From NCBI GenBank assembly GCA_003255025.1, contig QANY01013727.1:1137849-1201848 (forward strand): a DNA stretch of 64,000 nucleotides, given 5' to 3'. Below the pieces are notes generated by a model, which saw nothing but the letters and a program-made list of their open reading frames with translations, was not told the DNA's origin and searched no databases. The stretch's first letter is position 1; each line of letters begins with the position of its first letter. Both the position numbers and the translations under genes were made by a program. Positions 1 through 12,217 of the stretch are shown piece after piece. The stretch comes from Datisca glomerata (Eukaryota > Streptophyta > Magnoliopsida > Cucurbitales > Datiscaceae).

Positions 1-906
1 CAACGATCAACAGACTCTGAGATCCACACTAAGATCTTCCAAGTCAATCTTCAACGTACTAGGACGTGTGTGAGCACGTAGAATATAACGAAATCACATT
101 TCTATCTGTAGATGTACTCAACACATGAGATCTAGAGATTTTACTAAGAATGACTTTTGTGAGACGATTATCTAAAAGAACATGATGGTGATTCTTTTAG
201 AGATTTTGATCACTCTTAATCGTTGAAAAATCACTTTTTAAGAAATTGTGTTCTTCTCTCAACTCTTGATTGATGAATTAATTCGATGATTAATTGATTG
301 ATTATCTGATCAACTGATGTCATTTGAATAAAATCTGTATCTTATTCTAGATAATGGCGTATTAGATATTTAGGGATAACTAAAAAATAAAAATAATATT
401 TAATTTTAAGTCATCGAATACATTGGGACCCACTGTATAATAGTGCACAACTATAGTGCAGCGACACACTACACTGCCATGCGGCACTGTAGTGTTGCAC
501 CCCCACTACTGTAGTGTCACGTGACACTATTGCAGTCCATGTCAATAACTGATACCCAATCAGTGCTTAACACGTGATAATTACTGTAAATTAAATATTT
601 ATTTTAATCAGATAAAAATCTAGATATCAGTTAATTCAAATTAAAATATCGATTTAACTCTATCAACTAAATTATATGTTATTTCACAAATAATAAATTT
701 AGATGATCCAAAATATTATCTAATAATAAGTTAATTATCTAATTTCACAAATTAGATATTTTGTCTCACTTATCGATAATTAAAAAATAATTGATAATCA
801 TTTATATATAATTCTGAAAGTAAGATTTATATATATAAATAATTCAATTAATTAATTTTTAATTAAATAATCACACATAATTAAGCGTGATTAATTAATT
901 AAGCGT
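1..906 (-). repeat. LTR-segment tandem unit 1
   Basis: This is a tandem unit derived from the second half of a family A LTR, in reverse orientation. It begins with ATCAACAGACTCTGAGATCC and ends near TAATTAATTAAGCG. It matches about 25590-26475 of the A 5' LTR. It contains an 18-bp perfect palindrome around a CACGTG core at 512-529. The unit is open at the window start, so more copies may lie to the left. Confidence 0.8.
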
Positions 907-1692
907 TCCAATGATCAACAGACTCTGAGATCCACACCAAGATCTTTCAAGTCAATCATTAACACACTAGGACGCGTGTGGGTACGTAGAATATAACAAA
1001 GACATTTTTCTGTCTTTAGATATACTCAACACATGAGATCTAGAGATTTTACTAAGAATGACTTTTGTGAGACGATTCTCTAAAAGAACGTGATGATGAT
1101 TCTTTTAGAAATTTTGATAAACTCTTAATCGTTGAAAAATCCTTTTTTGAGAAATTGTGTTCTTCTCTTAACTCTTAATTGATGAACTAATTCTCTGATT
1201 GATTATCTGATCAACTGACGTCATTTGAATATGTATCTTATTCTAGATAATGGCGTATTAGATATTTATGGGTAACTAAAAAATAAAAATAATATTTAAT
1301 TTAATATTATCGAATACATTGGGACCCACTGCATAATGGTGCACAACTATAGTGCAACGGCACTATAGTTGATTAAATTACTGTAAATTTAATATTTGTT
1401 TTAATCAGATAAAAATTTAGATATCAGTTAATTCAAATTAGCATATCGATTTAACTCTGTCAACTAAATTATCTGTTATTTCACAAATAATAGATTTAGA
1501 CGATCCAAATTATCTAATAATAATTTAATTATCTAATTTCACAAATTAGATATTCTGTCTCACTTATCGATAATTTAAAATAATCGATAATCATTTAATA
1601 TATTAATTCTGAAAATAACATTTATATATATATATAATTCAATTAATTAATTCTTAATTAAATAATCACACATAATTAAGCGTGAAATTAAG
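907..1692 (-). repeat. LTR-segment tandem unit 2
   Basis: This second head-to-tail copy covers the same LTR segment as unit 1. It is shorter mainly because most of the CACTGTAGTG-rich block is missing: after the stretch near 1360 the sequence jumps to the equivalent of about 585 in unit 1. Its start repeats the GATCAACAGACTCTGAGATC motif. Confidence 0.8.
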
Positions 1693-2060
1693 CGTTGTAT
1701 CGATCAGCAGACTCTAAGATCTACACCAATATCTTTCAAGTGAATCATTAACACACTAGGACGCATGTGGGCACGTAGAATATAACAAAGACATTTTTCT
1801 GTTTTTAGATGTACTCAACACATGAGATCTAGAGATTTTACTAAGAATGAATTTTTTGAGACGATTCTCTAAAAGAACGTGATGATGATTCTTTTAGAAA
1901 TTTTCATAAACTCTTAATCTTTGAAAAATCACTTTTTGAGAAATTGTGTTATTCTCTCAACTTTTGATTGATGAAATAATTCTCTGATTGATTGATTGAT
2001 TATCTTATCAACTGATGTTATTTGAATAAAATCTGTATCTTATTCTAGATAATGGCGTAT
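1693..2060 (-). repeat. LTR-segment tandem unit 3 (partial)
   Basis: This third copy starts near ATCGATCAGCAGACTCTAAG and follows units 1 and 2 up to GATAATGGCGTAT at 2060. There it breaks and joins a different part of the LTR. Compared with element A, the middle of the LTR is absent at this junction. Confidence 0.75.
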
Positions 2061-2595
2061 CCAAAACAAAAGACACTAGCATGTTTTACAAACAAATCTT
2101 AACAAGTGAATCAAAAGATCCAGTGACATGTATATGAGTTGATGACTACTCAGGATTCAGACTGATCTACATATTATCATCGAATTGTTGTGTATTAAAT
2201 TTTTATGATAAACGGCACGTTGATAAGATATTAATTCACATCGATTCAGTCATATATAATTTATTATATAAAGTATCTTCACTAAGATGTATATCCACAT
2301 CAATGATCCGGATCTAGGTCATATGCATTCATAATGCTTAGTGAACTATACTAGCAACCATTTATTAAAGATTTCATACTTTAATATATTGCTGACAATT
2401 TTATTCATTATCTATGATTTTAATTTTCTCGTACTAATACAAGATCATAGTCTCATTAATTAATATGAAATTTTCAGATATTTATATAAATTATTCAACA
2501 ATAATTTAAAAGATCAATTATAAGAAAAATGTAATCATCATTAAATTTCATATCATAATGTCAATACACATGCTTTGAGTGCATAACCCCCAACA
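2061..2595 (-). repeat. First part of a 3' LTR, family A
   Basis: Read on the minus strand this is the beginning of a 3' LTR: TGTTGGGGGTTATGC at 2595, then the block that matches 24572 to about 25050 of element A. The internal RNase H end and a purine-rich stretch lie just to its right, as expected for a 3' LTR. Confidence 0.75.
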
Positions 2596-2596
2596 A

Positions 2597-3042
2597 TCTC
2601 TTACTTGCCCTAAAACAAATGTGGCATCTCTTTTAATCACATGTTATGCACGTGATCCTCAAATGACTTCGTAGAAAGTGTCTTTGTAAAAGGATCAGCC
2701 AGGTTCTGTTTCAACGCTATCTTCATAACAGTCACTTCTGCTCGATGCACGATCTCTCTTATAAGATGATATTTCCTCTATATGTGCTTGCCCCTTTTGT
2801 GACTTCTCGGTTCATTGGAATTCGCTACCGCCCCTCTATTGTCATAGTATAGGATTAGTGGCTTATCCATATCTGGAACTACTTCCAGATTAGTATAGAA
2901 CTTTCTGAGTCATACCGCTTCTTTCGCAGCTTCACAAACCGCTATATATTCAGCTTCCATAGTGGAATCTGCAATGCTGGATTGTTTAATACTTCTCCAG
3001 ACTACAGCTCCTTAACCTAAGGTGAATACTGATCCGCATTGG
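2597..3042 (-). pseudogene. Copia RNase H domain fragment
   Basis: Translated on the minus strand, this gives the C-terminal RNase H domain of a copia polyprotein: GAVVWRSIKQ, then SSIADSTMEAEYIA, EAAKEAVWLRKFY, the YYDNRGAVANS motif (normally CDN) and PRSHKRGKHIEEKYHLIREI, close to the A element's RNase H. An in-frame stop sits near the start (G-stop-GAVVW). The upstream reverse transcriptase is missing because an LTR fragment abuts at 3043. It is clearly non-functional. Confidence 0.75.
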
Positions 3043-3228
3043 TCTAGTCATATATAATCTCATTATATAAAGTACATTTACTAATATGTCTATCCACATC
3101 AATGATCTGGATCTAGATCACATGCAATCATAATGCTTAGTGAACCGTACTAACAACCATTCATTAAAGATTTCATACTTTGATATATTGCTCATACTAA
3201 TACAAGATCATAGTCTTCATTAATGAAT
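3043..3228 (-). repeat. Second LTR fragment, family A
   Basis: This is a short block from the first third of a family A LTR (matches about 24715-24880 and 2240-2450), with a small internal deletion. It joins directly to the truncated RNase H at 3042, so the RNase H fragment has LTR pieces on both sides. Confidence 0.65.
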
Positions 3229-3639
3229 ATGGAAGAAAATAACTACTTGAACATTAATTAGAGTAATCAAAGTAGTTCAAGTAATTACTTGAACAATTGA
3301 ATATTTCAAATAAATAAGTAACTTGAAAAGTGGTGAAAAGATAAAAAAAATGTAATTTAGACACTGTCACTTCCAACACAACCAATTGAATATAGGAAAG
3401 TTCGAAGAAATAGATATAGCGCAAACTAGACAGTGACTGCGAAGGTTGTGTTTTGCATTACTTCCATTGAAATACCATATATCTTTCAATAATAAATGCA
3501 GTGTAAACGGATAAAATTTCACACGACACGTACATAGAGCGAGGATCGTAGGATTTACTAGGCAGTTATGAAGAAGAGACTAATCAGACAAAGGTACATG
3601 GTTTGCCAATGTCACAACTCAAAGAGAAGCTAATCAAAA

Positions 3640-4066
3640 CCATTGGATTGATCAAACGGTCAAATTTTACTAAGTTGTTAATGTTGATAAGTTAAATCTC
3701 AGAGAAATATTCTGTTGATCCTTTTTTTAGATAAAATTAGATAAGTTATATCAGTATCTATGTAACTGATTGAATGCCTATAAATAAAGGTAAGGTGTAA
3801 CTCCAAATGGACACTCAACAACCATCAACACACACAAGAAACAAGCACAATGTCTAGCTTACGTTAGTCTTGTAAACTTTTCTCCATAATGAAATACTAG
3901 TAAAGTTTCCCTGTAGTTTTTCTTTCCTTTAAGGATTTTCCACGTAAATCATGGTGTTTATTACCTCTTTCTATTTACTCTTTATGTTTTCATTATAATG
4001 TAGAAAATTCATGACCAATTCCTTAAAATCGTGTATTTTTTTTACATTTGGTGCTTTCATTGAGAG
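3640..4066 (+). other. Possible LTR end plus primer-binding-site remnant
   Basis: A TATAAATA box lies at 3779-3786. It is followed by a segment with GATTTTCCACGTAAAT (about 3933), a motif often seen near the 3' end of plant copia LTRs, and then by TTTACA and TTTGGTGCTTTCATTGAGAG at 4047-4066, which could be a primer-binding site. The order (promoter, processing-like region, terminus ending in CA, PBS-like run) is that of an LTR, but I could not find its other end or a partner LTR. An unrelated promoter-like sequence is possible. Confidence 0.3.
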
Positions 4067-7000
4067 TGAATCAACACACTCAAGATTCTCATCTCTCGTC
4101 CAATGATGAACACATATGACGCCACCACCTCTATCAAGAGACTTGAACCAGAAAGAGAGCGTTTGAGCAAAGGAATCGTGAAAAAATAAAAGAAAGAAGA
4201 AGAAGTGAAAGACATGGAGCCCATAAACATGCAAGGGAAGAGCACACTACAGAACCTTGAAGGCGCCCATAAACATGCAGCTAACGGGCAATTCGAACTA
4301 GAACGGCACTACTCACAGACAAAAAATAGGAACGGGTACGGAACCAGAAACAGGAACAAGAATAGAATAGAAAATGGTAAACTTGTTATTTTCATATTAT
4401 TGACATGTTTTTCGTACTCTTATCATAACTTCTGACATTAAAAGAAAAAAGTGGAAGAAGAGTAGATCTGGAAATTTTAGAAAAACTTGAAGGGTTTTGT
4501 TAAAACAATGTTTAAATTATATGGAAGATAAAATATTTTATACAAAAATATTTATGATAAGTGTATTTTGAATTTGAATTTTAAATCTTTAATATGAATT
4601 TATCTCAGAAAAATGTAATTGACTTTATCTTACTAATATGTGATTTTAATAAACATAATAGTTCTATTTGTTAATTAAATTTCTTTGGCCTCTTAACAAT
4701 TGCAAACAATTATCAAAGTATTATGTTGATTTATTCTATCTCATAAAAGAATCACGGCTATTTCTGTTTCAACATTAAAAAAAAATTCTATAGGAGATAT
4801 TGTCAATAAGAGATCATTAAAGCTTATGTTTCTTATGTTTCAACTGTATTTTGTTTAACTCTTCCTTTGATGATTGGACACTCAAATTGATCAACTACAT
4901 TAAAATGAGTTGATTCGGTCATGCCTCTATAAATGAGTTGAAGGAGTATCAAAATGACAGCACCCAAAGTAAACCTATGTCTTGAGATCAAATACCAAAT
5001 AAGAAATAATTTTAAAGATCTGGTGGGGGTATCAGAATTCGGAGGTCAATCTAGATTCTGGACATCTTTCTAGATCTCTAAGACAGGGAGAGAAGAAGAT
5101 GCAATGTTTCCGCTAACATGAACCAATAATTTTGCTCATGTCTTTTTCCTAGATTCAAAGCTTCAAATCTAGAACATATACCAACAGCTCGCCTGAACGG
5201 AAATTAGAATTAAATCCATTTGACAACTACATCAAACAGATTCTAGAAATATCATATAACTCAAAACAGAAGCTGTGAACGAGAAGCTTCAAAGTAAAAC
5301 TAGGAATGCAAAACATTGTGAGAATGGCAACGGAAACGTCGCGGGAGCTAGAACTAAAAATGATAAAATGGTAAACTCGTTCCTTTCATATTATTCCAAC
5401 ATTAATATTGACATATTTCTTTTATGCCATTATTATTCTTTAAAAAAATGTCATGAAAAGTTCAAAGAATTTGTTAAACCAATTTGATATAAATGTTACA
5501 AAGGTTTAAAATAAAACATCTTACTTGAATCTTGTTTGGATAAGATTATCTTGCATTTAAACTCTAATTCAAATTTTAAATTTAAAAAAAATATTTGAAT
5601 TTCAAAATATCTTATCTGAAACGATAAGATTATCGTATTTTGAACAATAAAAATCTTATCTAAAATTTTCTTTGATAATATTATCCTGAATTTGAATTCT
5701 AATTTAATTTTTAAATCATGGCTTTAATTTTGATCTCATCTGAAACTTGTTATGATAATATTATTTTAGATTTTAAATTTTAAAATCAAGTCAAATTTTG
5801 GATTCAAATTTTGAATTTAAGTTTATCTCAAGTTAAAAAAAAAAAAGATTCTTTCTTGATTGATGAATGAAAACATAAAATTTTGATCGGAGTATATTCG
5901 AGGATTTTTCTCTTTCTTTTTTCTATGTACAAAAGTGCAGAAAAATAAGGGATGAACAAACAATGAGAACGAAAACGTCATGACGACGGGAACATAATTG
6001 TCTTGACAGACGGAATGGAGCTGTCTTCATAATGAGAACGGAATTGTCTTGACGATGATTGATAATGAGAACGGAATTGTTTTAATGACGGAAACGGAAT
6101 CAAAATGAAAATAAAATGTTGGAAGGAAAATTATATGACGGATCACATAAGTAAATTAAGTGAAAGTTGGAGCAATTTTTCTAAAATTAAATTGTAAAAA
6201 CATTCTATGTACTTTGACGGTGTTATGATCATATCCATACAAAGTCTTTTTTTGTAATTTAGTCCACAGTACTTTAATTTTTTTAGTTAAACATCTTATT
6301 CTACAAAATCGCTAGTTTGAGCTGTTTTTCTAAAAGTAATTATGCGTAAATTATGCACGTGTTGCGATATCAACACTAATTTATAATTATAAGATATCCA
6401 ATTTCCAATTATTTATTGTTTTAAATAATATCTCTAGGCTCCCAAGTTGTAAAGTAGATTGGATTTAATCTAATAATAAGTCAATCATACATATATTGTA
6501 ATACAATTAATGTTTCTTTCCACTTCTGTAATTACGGTAAAATACAAATTATCCCTGTTGTAACGAAAGCGTAAAAAACAATAAACAAAATGATATTTTG
6601 AACATGATCGATCAATTTGCTTACGTCTATGAATATATGCATCCACAAATATACCATTATCGTCAACTTACATATTTAATATCAATACAATCACCTAACT
6701 TAAATCTCATTACACTCAAATCTAAAATCAACACACACGATAATATCTTAGAAACCATAATTAGCTTAGACAAAAGTCATCACTTCTCTATCGATCTAAA
6801 AGCAACTCACTTGCTTGTAAACCGTCTTAAGCACATATGGTGTCCTCTTATTAGTCTCTCAATATCATAGGTTATCCCCTCCTAGGATAGAACCATATCA
6901 CATATTAAAGCTACCTTTGATCTCTTAGGACAGATACTCATCACCACGGGATGCTTCCTTTAGAGCAGAGTCACCTCTCACTCTCTACCGAAATAGAGCC

Positions 7001-7709
7001 ACCAAACCTTGAACCAAGGCATCTTATTTATAAGCACTCTAAAACACCTAAACTTTCTAATTCAAAATAAGAATCTCATTCAAAACACATTATCACCACA
7101 ATATTTTTTTTAAAATATCTCCATAAAATAACAAACTAAACTCTAAGGAGTTTCAGTCGTATTTTTAACTATCCCCTTAAAGTGTACACTTTCTGTCATT
7201 ATATTCCTTCAAATTTCTTTTCCGTCATTTTATTCTTAAAATTTCAACTTTTTTGTCATTTTAGTTATCTCTTTAACTATCATTAAACTTTCATAGGGTC
7301 AAGTTACCAGCCTGTTTTTTTATATAATTTCAACCATATGTGTTTTTTTATATTATTAAACAGATGTGAGCCACGTGACCTAACGAGAGCTTAATTAATG
7401 AAAGTTAAAATATTAACAAAAATGAAAACATATTCTTTAACATTAATATATTCAAGTTATAATTTTAACAAATAAAAATTTAGTCGGAATATTCATTATA
7501 ATAACCTATCAGTATGAATATCTGGTCAAATAAGGCAAGGCATTTTGGTAAAATTGATATTAAAAACTTATGTGCTGGCTATAATGAATATAGTGGAGTT
7601 GTCCATATAGATTTTCAACTAGAGGAAGTGTCTATAATTAAGTAAAAATGCAAAGATATTAATGTAATTTAGCCAAAATTTACTATTAGATCATCACTTA
7701 TAATTCTCG
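4067..7709. other. Intergenic, AT-rich, no gene recognised
   Basis: No convincing coding region was found. Short open frames (for example near 4205-4435, 5275-5487 and 6598-6870) have no recognisable domain and low-complexity composition. Visible structure: a near-repeat of GCCCATAAACATGCA at about 4220 and 4266; related blocks at 4370-4520 and 5365-5500; a run of imperfect AAATTTGAATT-type repeats at 5520-5830; and degenerate copies of ATGAGAACGGAATTGTCTTG at about 5960-6100. The rest shows nothing distinctive. Confidence 0.6.
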
Positions 7710-7766
7710 ATATGGATAACCTCCCAATACCATGCCCTAGAACTATCCTTCTACTAATATAGTCAA
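7710..7766. repeat. 57-bp direct repeat, left copy
   Basis: This copy begins ATATGGATAACCTCCC and ends TAATATAGTCAA. It matches 12218-12274 with four differences, all transitions. It adjoins the truncated 3' end of copia element G. Confidence 0.9.
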
Positions 7767-10700
7767 TCTTGATGTGGATCTTCTATCATCAAGGCAACAA
7801 GCCCAATCTACATCACTAAAGCCTTTGATAGCAAGAGATTTAACTGGTTTGAACAAAAGATCATGGTTGACAGTGCCTTTAAGATATCTCAAGATCCTTT
7901 TACAAGCTTTCCAATGCTCAGATATAGGAGCTTTTAGAATTTGGCTAAGCTTGTTTACAGGTAAAGATATATTTGGTCGAGTAAGAGTTAAGTAATGTAA
8001 AGCACCCACAGTACTTCTATATAAGGTAGGGTCTGTAAAAAGAGTACCAGATGCTACTAAATTTTTTTACAGATGAACACATAGGTGTAGGACAAGGCTT
8101 GGACATTGTCATACAAGGTTTGTAAAGAAGATCCCTTATATATTTAAGTTGAGTCAAATTAAGACTTGTTCTGTCCTTGTATGCTTCACAGCCAAGAAAA
8201 TAGTGTACTGACTCTAGTCTTTTAAGGGCAAACTTTTGATTGAGGTCTGAGATAGTTTGACAAATTAGTTTTTGACAATTCCTTGTAACTAAAATGCCAT
8301 CAACATAAACCAAACGTAGCATAATAAACTAAACTTTCTTGTATATGAAAAGAGAAGAGTCTGACTGGGAATTAATGAAGCCTCTATTAAAGAGAGTACT
8401 TTGGATCTTTTTAAAACAAGCTATTGGAGCTTGCTTTAGTCCATACAAAGCTTTAGTTAAGTTGTATACATAGTCCTTATGTACGTGATGCTAAAAACCC
8501 AAATGATGCTACATATAAACTTATTCTTTGAGCTCCCCATTTAAGAAAGCATTATTGATGTCAATTTCTTGGACATCCCAGTTGAAAGAAACAACTAGAG
8601 TGAGTACAATTCAAATAGTTGTAGGCTTGACAATAGGGTTGTATGTGTTAAAATAATTTACACCAGGGTTTTGCTAAAATCCCTTTGCTATAAGTCGTGC
8701 TTTGTGCTAAAGGATAGATCCATCTGAGTTGTATTTAATCCTGAAAACTCATCTGTTCTGAATTACATTCATGTTACTGGTTCTAGGTACAAGTTGCCGA
8801 GTATTGTTAAACATGAGAGCATCGTATTCATCATGCATGGCATTGTTCCATTTTGGATGTTCTAAAGCTTCTTTAACAGATATTGGTTCACAGCCTAAAT
8901 CACAATAGTAACAGACAAGATTTTAGGCTTTAAAACTCCATGTTTTGACCTTATAGTCATAGGATGAGTAGAAAGAGATGAAGGTTTAGTTGACTATGTA
9001 ATTTTAGTTTGAGCAGTGGGGTAATTATAAGAGGTTAAAAAACTAGAAGATAAAGATAAAGCACTATCATCTTGAGTAAAAGAATGACTAGAACTATGTG
9101 ATGAATTAGACATAACATTTCCATCAGACTGAGTAAAAGGAATATTATGACAAGGAATAGGATAAGTCTCAATTAAATAATAAGATTGAGGGTTGGAATT
9201 GTTTGATACCTAATTTACTGCTCCATTATTGAACTGAGAATCTGAGGAAGCTTCTTCACCATTGCTGACTAAAGATCAATTCTAGTCACTTGCACTTTGG
9301 TTGTGAATATGCTTAAAAACATTGGGAAATTTAGGAATAGAGAAAGAAGAGTTTTAGTTGATTAATTGATATGAGTTAATGGTTAAAAGGGAAACTCAAT
9401 TTCATTAAAGGTGACATTAACTTAGATATAGAATTTTCCAGATTTAGGATAAAACACTAATAACCTTTTGTGGTTATCTAAGTATCCTAAAAAGATGCAT
9501 TTGACAAAATGATAATTGAATTTGTATTTGTTATAAGGTCTAGTAAAAGGGTAACAAAAGCAGCCAAAGGTTTTAAAGAAATTTAAGTTTGAATTCTTTG
9601 AATACATAATAGAAAAAGGAGACTTGTTTTGCAAAATAGTATAAGGTAACCTGTTAATGATGAAAACAGAAGTATGGAAGGCCTCCCAAAATAAAGTAAG
9701 AGGCATTTTTGCTTGAGCAAGGAAGGCAAGACCTGTCTCCATAATTTGTCTATGCCCCATTTCCACTTTGCCATTTTGTTGATGCAAATGTGGACAATAA
9801 TTCCTAAAATGGGCTCCCATTTGAGCAAAAACATATTTCAGACTTCTGAATTCCCCTCTCCAGCCACTTTAAAAGCTTTAGATTTTGATGCCAAACTGTC
9901 TTTCAATAGAGTTGAGGAATTGAATGACAATGTTACGTATTTCAGATTTTAGCTTCATGGGAAATATCCAAGAAAATCTAGGGAAGGCATCTATGAAGCT
10001 AATACAGTATCTATATTCATTTGATGACATAATATGAGATGGTCCCCACAAATCAAAATGTATAAGCTCAAAGGGTCTAGTTGTACTAAGTGTGACAAAG
10101 GGGAAATAGATTTTATGCATTTTTATGAATTGACATGCTTCACAAAAAGAGATGTACTGGACTATAATGTACCGAATTTTTCTTTAAGATCATATTTAGA
10201 ACTTGGCTTGAGGGGTGCCCAACCCTTTGATGCCAGAGACAAACATTATCAATACAAGAAGAATTGACAGCAAGATTATCAGTTTTATTGGAAGAGAAGG
10301 CTTTGTATACAGAACTATTAGAAAGATTAGTACTTTTACATTGAGAATTTGACAAATATATATTAGAATTATGCATTCCAGAACTAGAACTATGAGCTAC
10401 ATAACAAATAAAAACTTTATTGGAATGAAAAGAAAACTTAGAGGGCCTTGGTGAAACATGATTGAAGGTGAAGTGGTAAAGTCCATACTTAAGTATGCCT
10501 TGAAGAAGAATCCTCCTAGAGATCTTGTCCTTTATAAAACAAAAATCAAAGTCAAATTCAATAATTACATTATTATCATGAGTTAACTAAGAAACAGAAA
10601 GCAAGTTTTTGGTTATAAGAGGCATAGAAAGAATGTCCTTAAGGGAAAGAAAATTAGTTTGAGAATTAGAACTATTCACCAATTTAGAGTTTAAAGCAGC

Positions 10701-10860
10701 TTTATTTAAAGAAATTATGGAATTACTAACATGAGAAATAGGTAAACACTCACCATTTCCAACAACTACCTTGCATTTACCTTTGTAGTCAATTTTAAGA
10801 CAAGGAATTTCAAGATCAAATGTGATATGATTAGTCGTGGCACTGTCCGCATACCATCAA
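7767..10860 (-). pseudogene. Copia pol remnant of element G
   Basis: In transcription order the remnant contains: a protease motif reading DSATTNH (about 10820-10845, normally DSGATNH); integrase with HQRVGHPS (about 10240), HFDLWGP (about 10055) and a conserved C-terminal stretch TFGCFCYPFTRPYNKYKF near 9540; reverse transcriptase with LVYVDGILVT at about 8275-8310; and the start of RNase H (LDDRRSTS, 7770-7800). The reverse-transcriptase active site reads YVDG instead of YVDD, so the second catalytic aspartate is lost. The integrase segment expected to carry the second catalytic aspartate (about 9860) reads KVAGEGN, without it. Many stops separate these blocks. It is a dead polyprotein. Confidence 0.8.
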
Positions 10861-10989
10861 TTATCACTCACTGAAGAAAGAGAAGTGATTAGAAGCTTCT
10901 TGATTTGGTGGTTGATAATTAGAGTCATTTTGATTGTTAAGAGAAACAGAATGTGCTTAAGCTTGTGGACTGAACTCAGGCTGTTGGAA

Positions 10990-11876
10990 ATCTATCTCAA
11001 ACCGATTGAAGTAATTAAATGCAATGTGTCCAACTCTCTTACAGATTTGGAAAGTAGGCTTAAAACTAGGCATGCCTCTACCACGACCTCTACTTCTGTT
11101 GCCATTGTTATTTCCTGAACTAACAAAATTGTTTCAACGCCCTCTTCATCTATTAAACAGTGTTGCATTCACTAAAGCAACTATGTTATTTGACTCGAAA
11201 AATCCAGATACTATGTTATTTTGCTCAAGCCGCAACTCTTGAGTTTGGAGTAAGAATTGTGCTTCTTGAATGGTAACAAGCTCCTACCTAGAAGTCAAAT
11301 TGACCACTACAGGATCCTAGTCATTACCTAGGTCACCTAGGAAGTACAATAGCAATTCTTCATCATTAATGACTTGTCCACAGGCTAATAAGTTATCAGT
11401 AATAACTCTCATTTTTAGTATGTAGTCATTGATATTAAGAGAACCTGTTGAAACCACAACTGTAATAACCTGGATTTGGAGTCTGTAGTGAAAATGCCTT
11501 CAAGAACTGACCAAATTTTAGCAGACAATCCACACCTAACCATATGACCAAGCATTGAGTCTGAAATGCTAGATAAAAGCCAGCTTACCAGAATCTGGTC
11601 AAGACGAATCCAAGAAACAAAATTTGGATTTGAGACTGTGGAAGACACTAGAGCATTGTTATCACAGTAAATAACTTTGGTGACATATTGAGGAGGTCTC
11701 GAAACAACATTGAGAAAATAGTCCTCCAAATCATACGCTTTCACAGAAGACAGAATTTGAGAATGCTAAAAGATGTAATTTTGACGATCAAGACGTAATA
11801 TGTTCGGGATTAAGTTCTTTGGTATCAAACTTATCTCTGAGAAAAAAGTTTGAGAAGTTGAAGAATTGGATGCCAT
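10990..11876 (-). pseudogene. Copia gag remnant of element G
   Basis: The likely start codon is at 11876, giving MASNSSTSQTF, a short distance downstream of the primer-binding site. The RE1-like gag core follows: NPNFVSWIRLDQILVSWLLS and KSRLLQLW (11744-11415). A zinc-knuckle position near 11007-11045 reads QICKRVGHIAFNY, where the first and last cysteines of CX2CX4HX4C are lost. An in-frame stop occurs about 33 codons from the start, and frameshifts follow. Confidence 0.75.
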
Positions 11877-11982
11877 TGAAAAAATCGTGAAGAAAAATTG
11901 AGAGTTTGCACAAGAAAGACTGAAACTGAAAAACAGAGTAGAACAGAGACTACTCAGTTTGCACGAAGAAGAAAATCACACT

Positions 11983-11995
11983 AGCTTTGATACCA
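11983..11995 (-). other. Primer-binding site of element G
   Basis: On the minus strand this reads TGGTATCAAAGCT, close to the TGGTATCAGAGC complement of plant initiator methionine tRNA, and it adjoins the LTR end at 11996. Confidence 0.8.
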
Positions 11996-12217
11996 TATGA
12001 AGATGAGAAAAGAAGAGAAATGATAGAAGAAGCTTCATTAATTTCTAACAAGAGAAGGATACAAGAATACATAGCAAAAGAGAACGACTAACTAATTAGT
12101 ACAAGAAATAACAATAAACCTAATTTAACAGACTTAACAAACTAACTGAAGGTAACTGATTTGGCTGATTGTATAGGTGACTGTGTTGCTGACTGTACAC
12201 CTTCATTATGCTTAACA
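11996..12217 (-). repeat. 5' LTR of element G
   Basis: This 222-bp LTR starts on the minus strand with TGTTAAGCATAATG at 12217 and ends at the primer-binding site. No second LTR is present because the element is cut inside RNase H. A short LTR is in line with the related element D. Confidence 0.7.

Larger units (their letters stand above)
1..3228 (-). mobile_element. Rearranged long-LTR copia remnant (family A)
   Basis: On the minus strand this region reads as the 3' end of a Ty1/copia element related to element A (24572-34684). In that direction it has an LTR fragment (3228-3043), an RNase H fragment (3042-2597), the start of a 3' LTR at 2595 with the same TGTTGGGGG-type terminus as element A, and then a scrambled LTR whose second half is repeated head to tail up to the window edge. 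The match to the A LTR was made by eye over many blocks, including the G-box-rich block and the terminal part. No 5' end, gag or integrase is present. The left boundary lies outside the window. Confidence 0.8.
7767..12217 (-). mobile_element. 3'-truncated RE1-like copia element G
   Basis: This minus-strand Ty1/copia element has a 222-bp 5' LTR (11996-12217), a primer-binding site complementary to initiator methionine tRNA, gag, protease, integrase and reverse transcriptase. It stops abruptly inside RNase H, right after the DDRRSTS motif. The rest of RNase H, the polypurine tract and the 3' LTR are absent. The coding sequence is broken by stops and frameshifts. Gag and pol style resemble element D (RE1-like). 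The element is flanked by 57-bp direct repeats instead of a usual 5-bp target duplication. Confidence 0.85.

Noticed and set aside
3971..4435. Several short frames near 4000-4400 on both strands
   Set aside because: Low-complexity (Phe-rich or Lys/Asn-rich) translations over a possible retroelement leader; no domain.
6598..6870. 90-codon open frame
   Set aside because: No recognisable domain, no promoter or neighbouring exon, and composition like the surrounding noncoding DNA.
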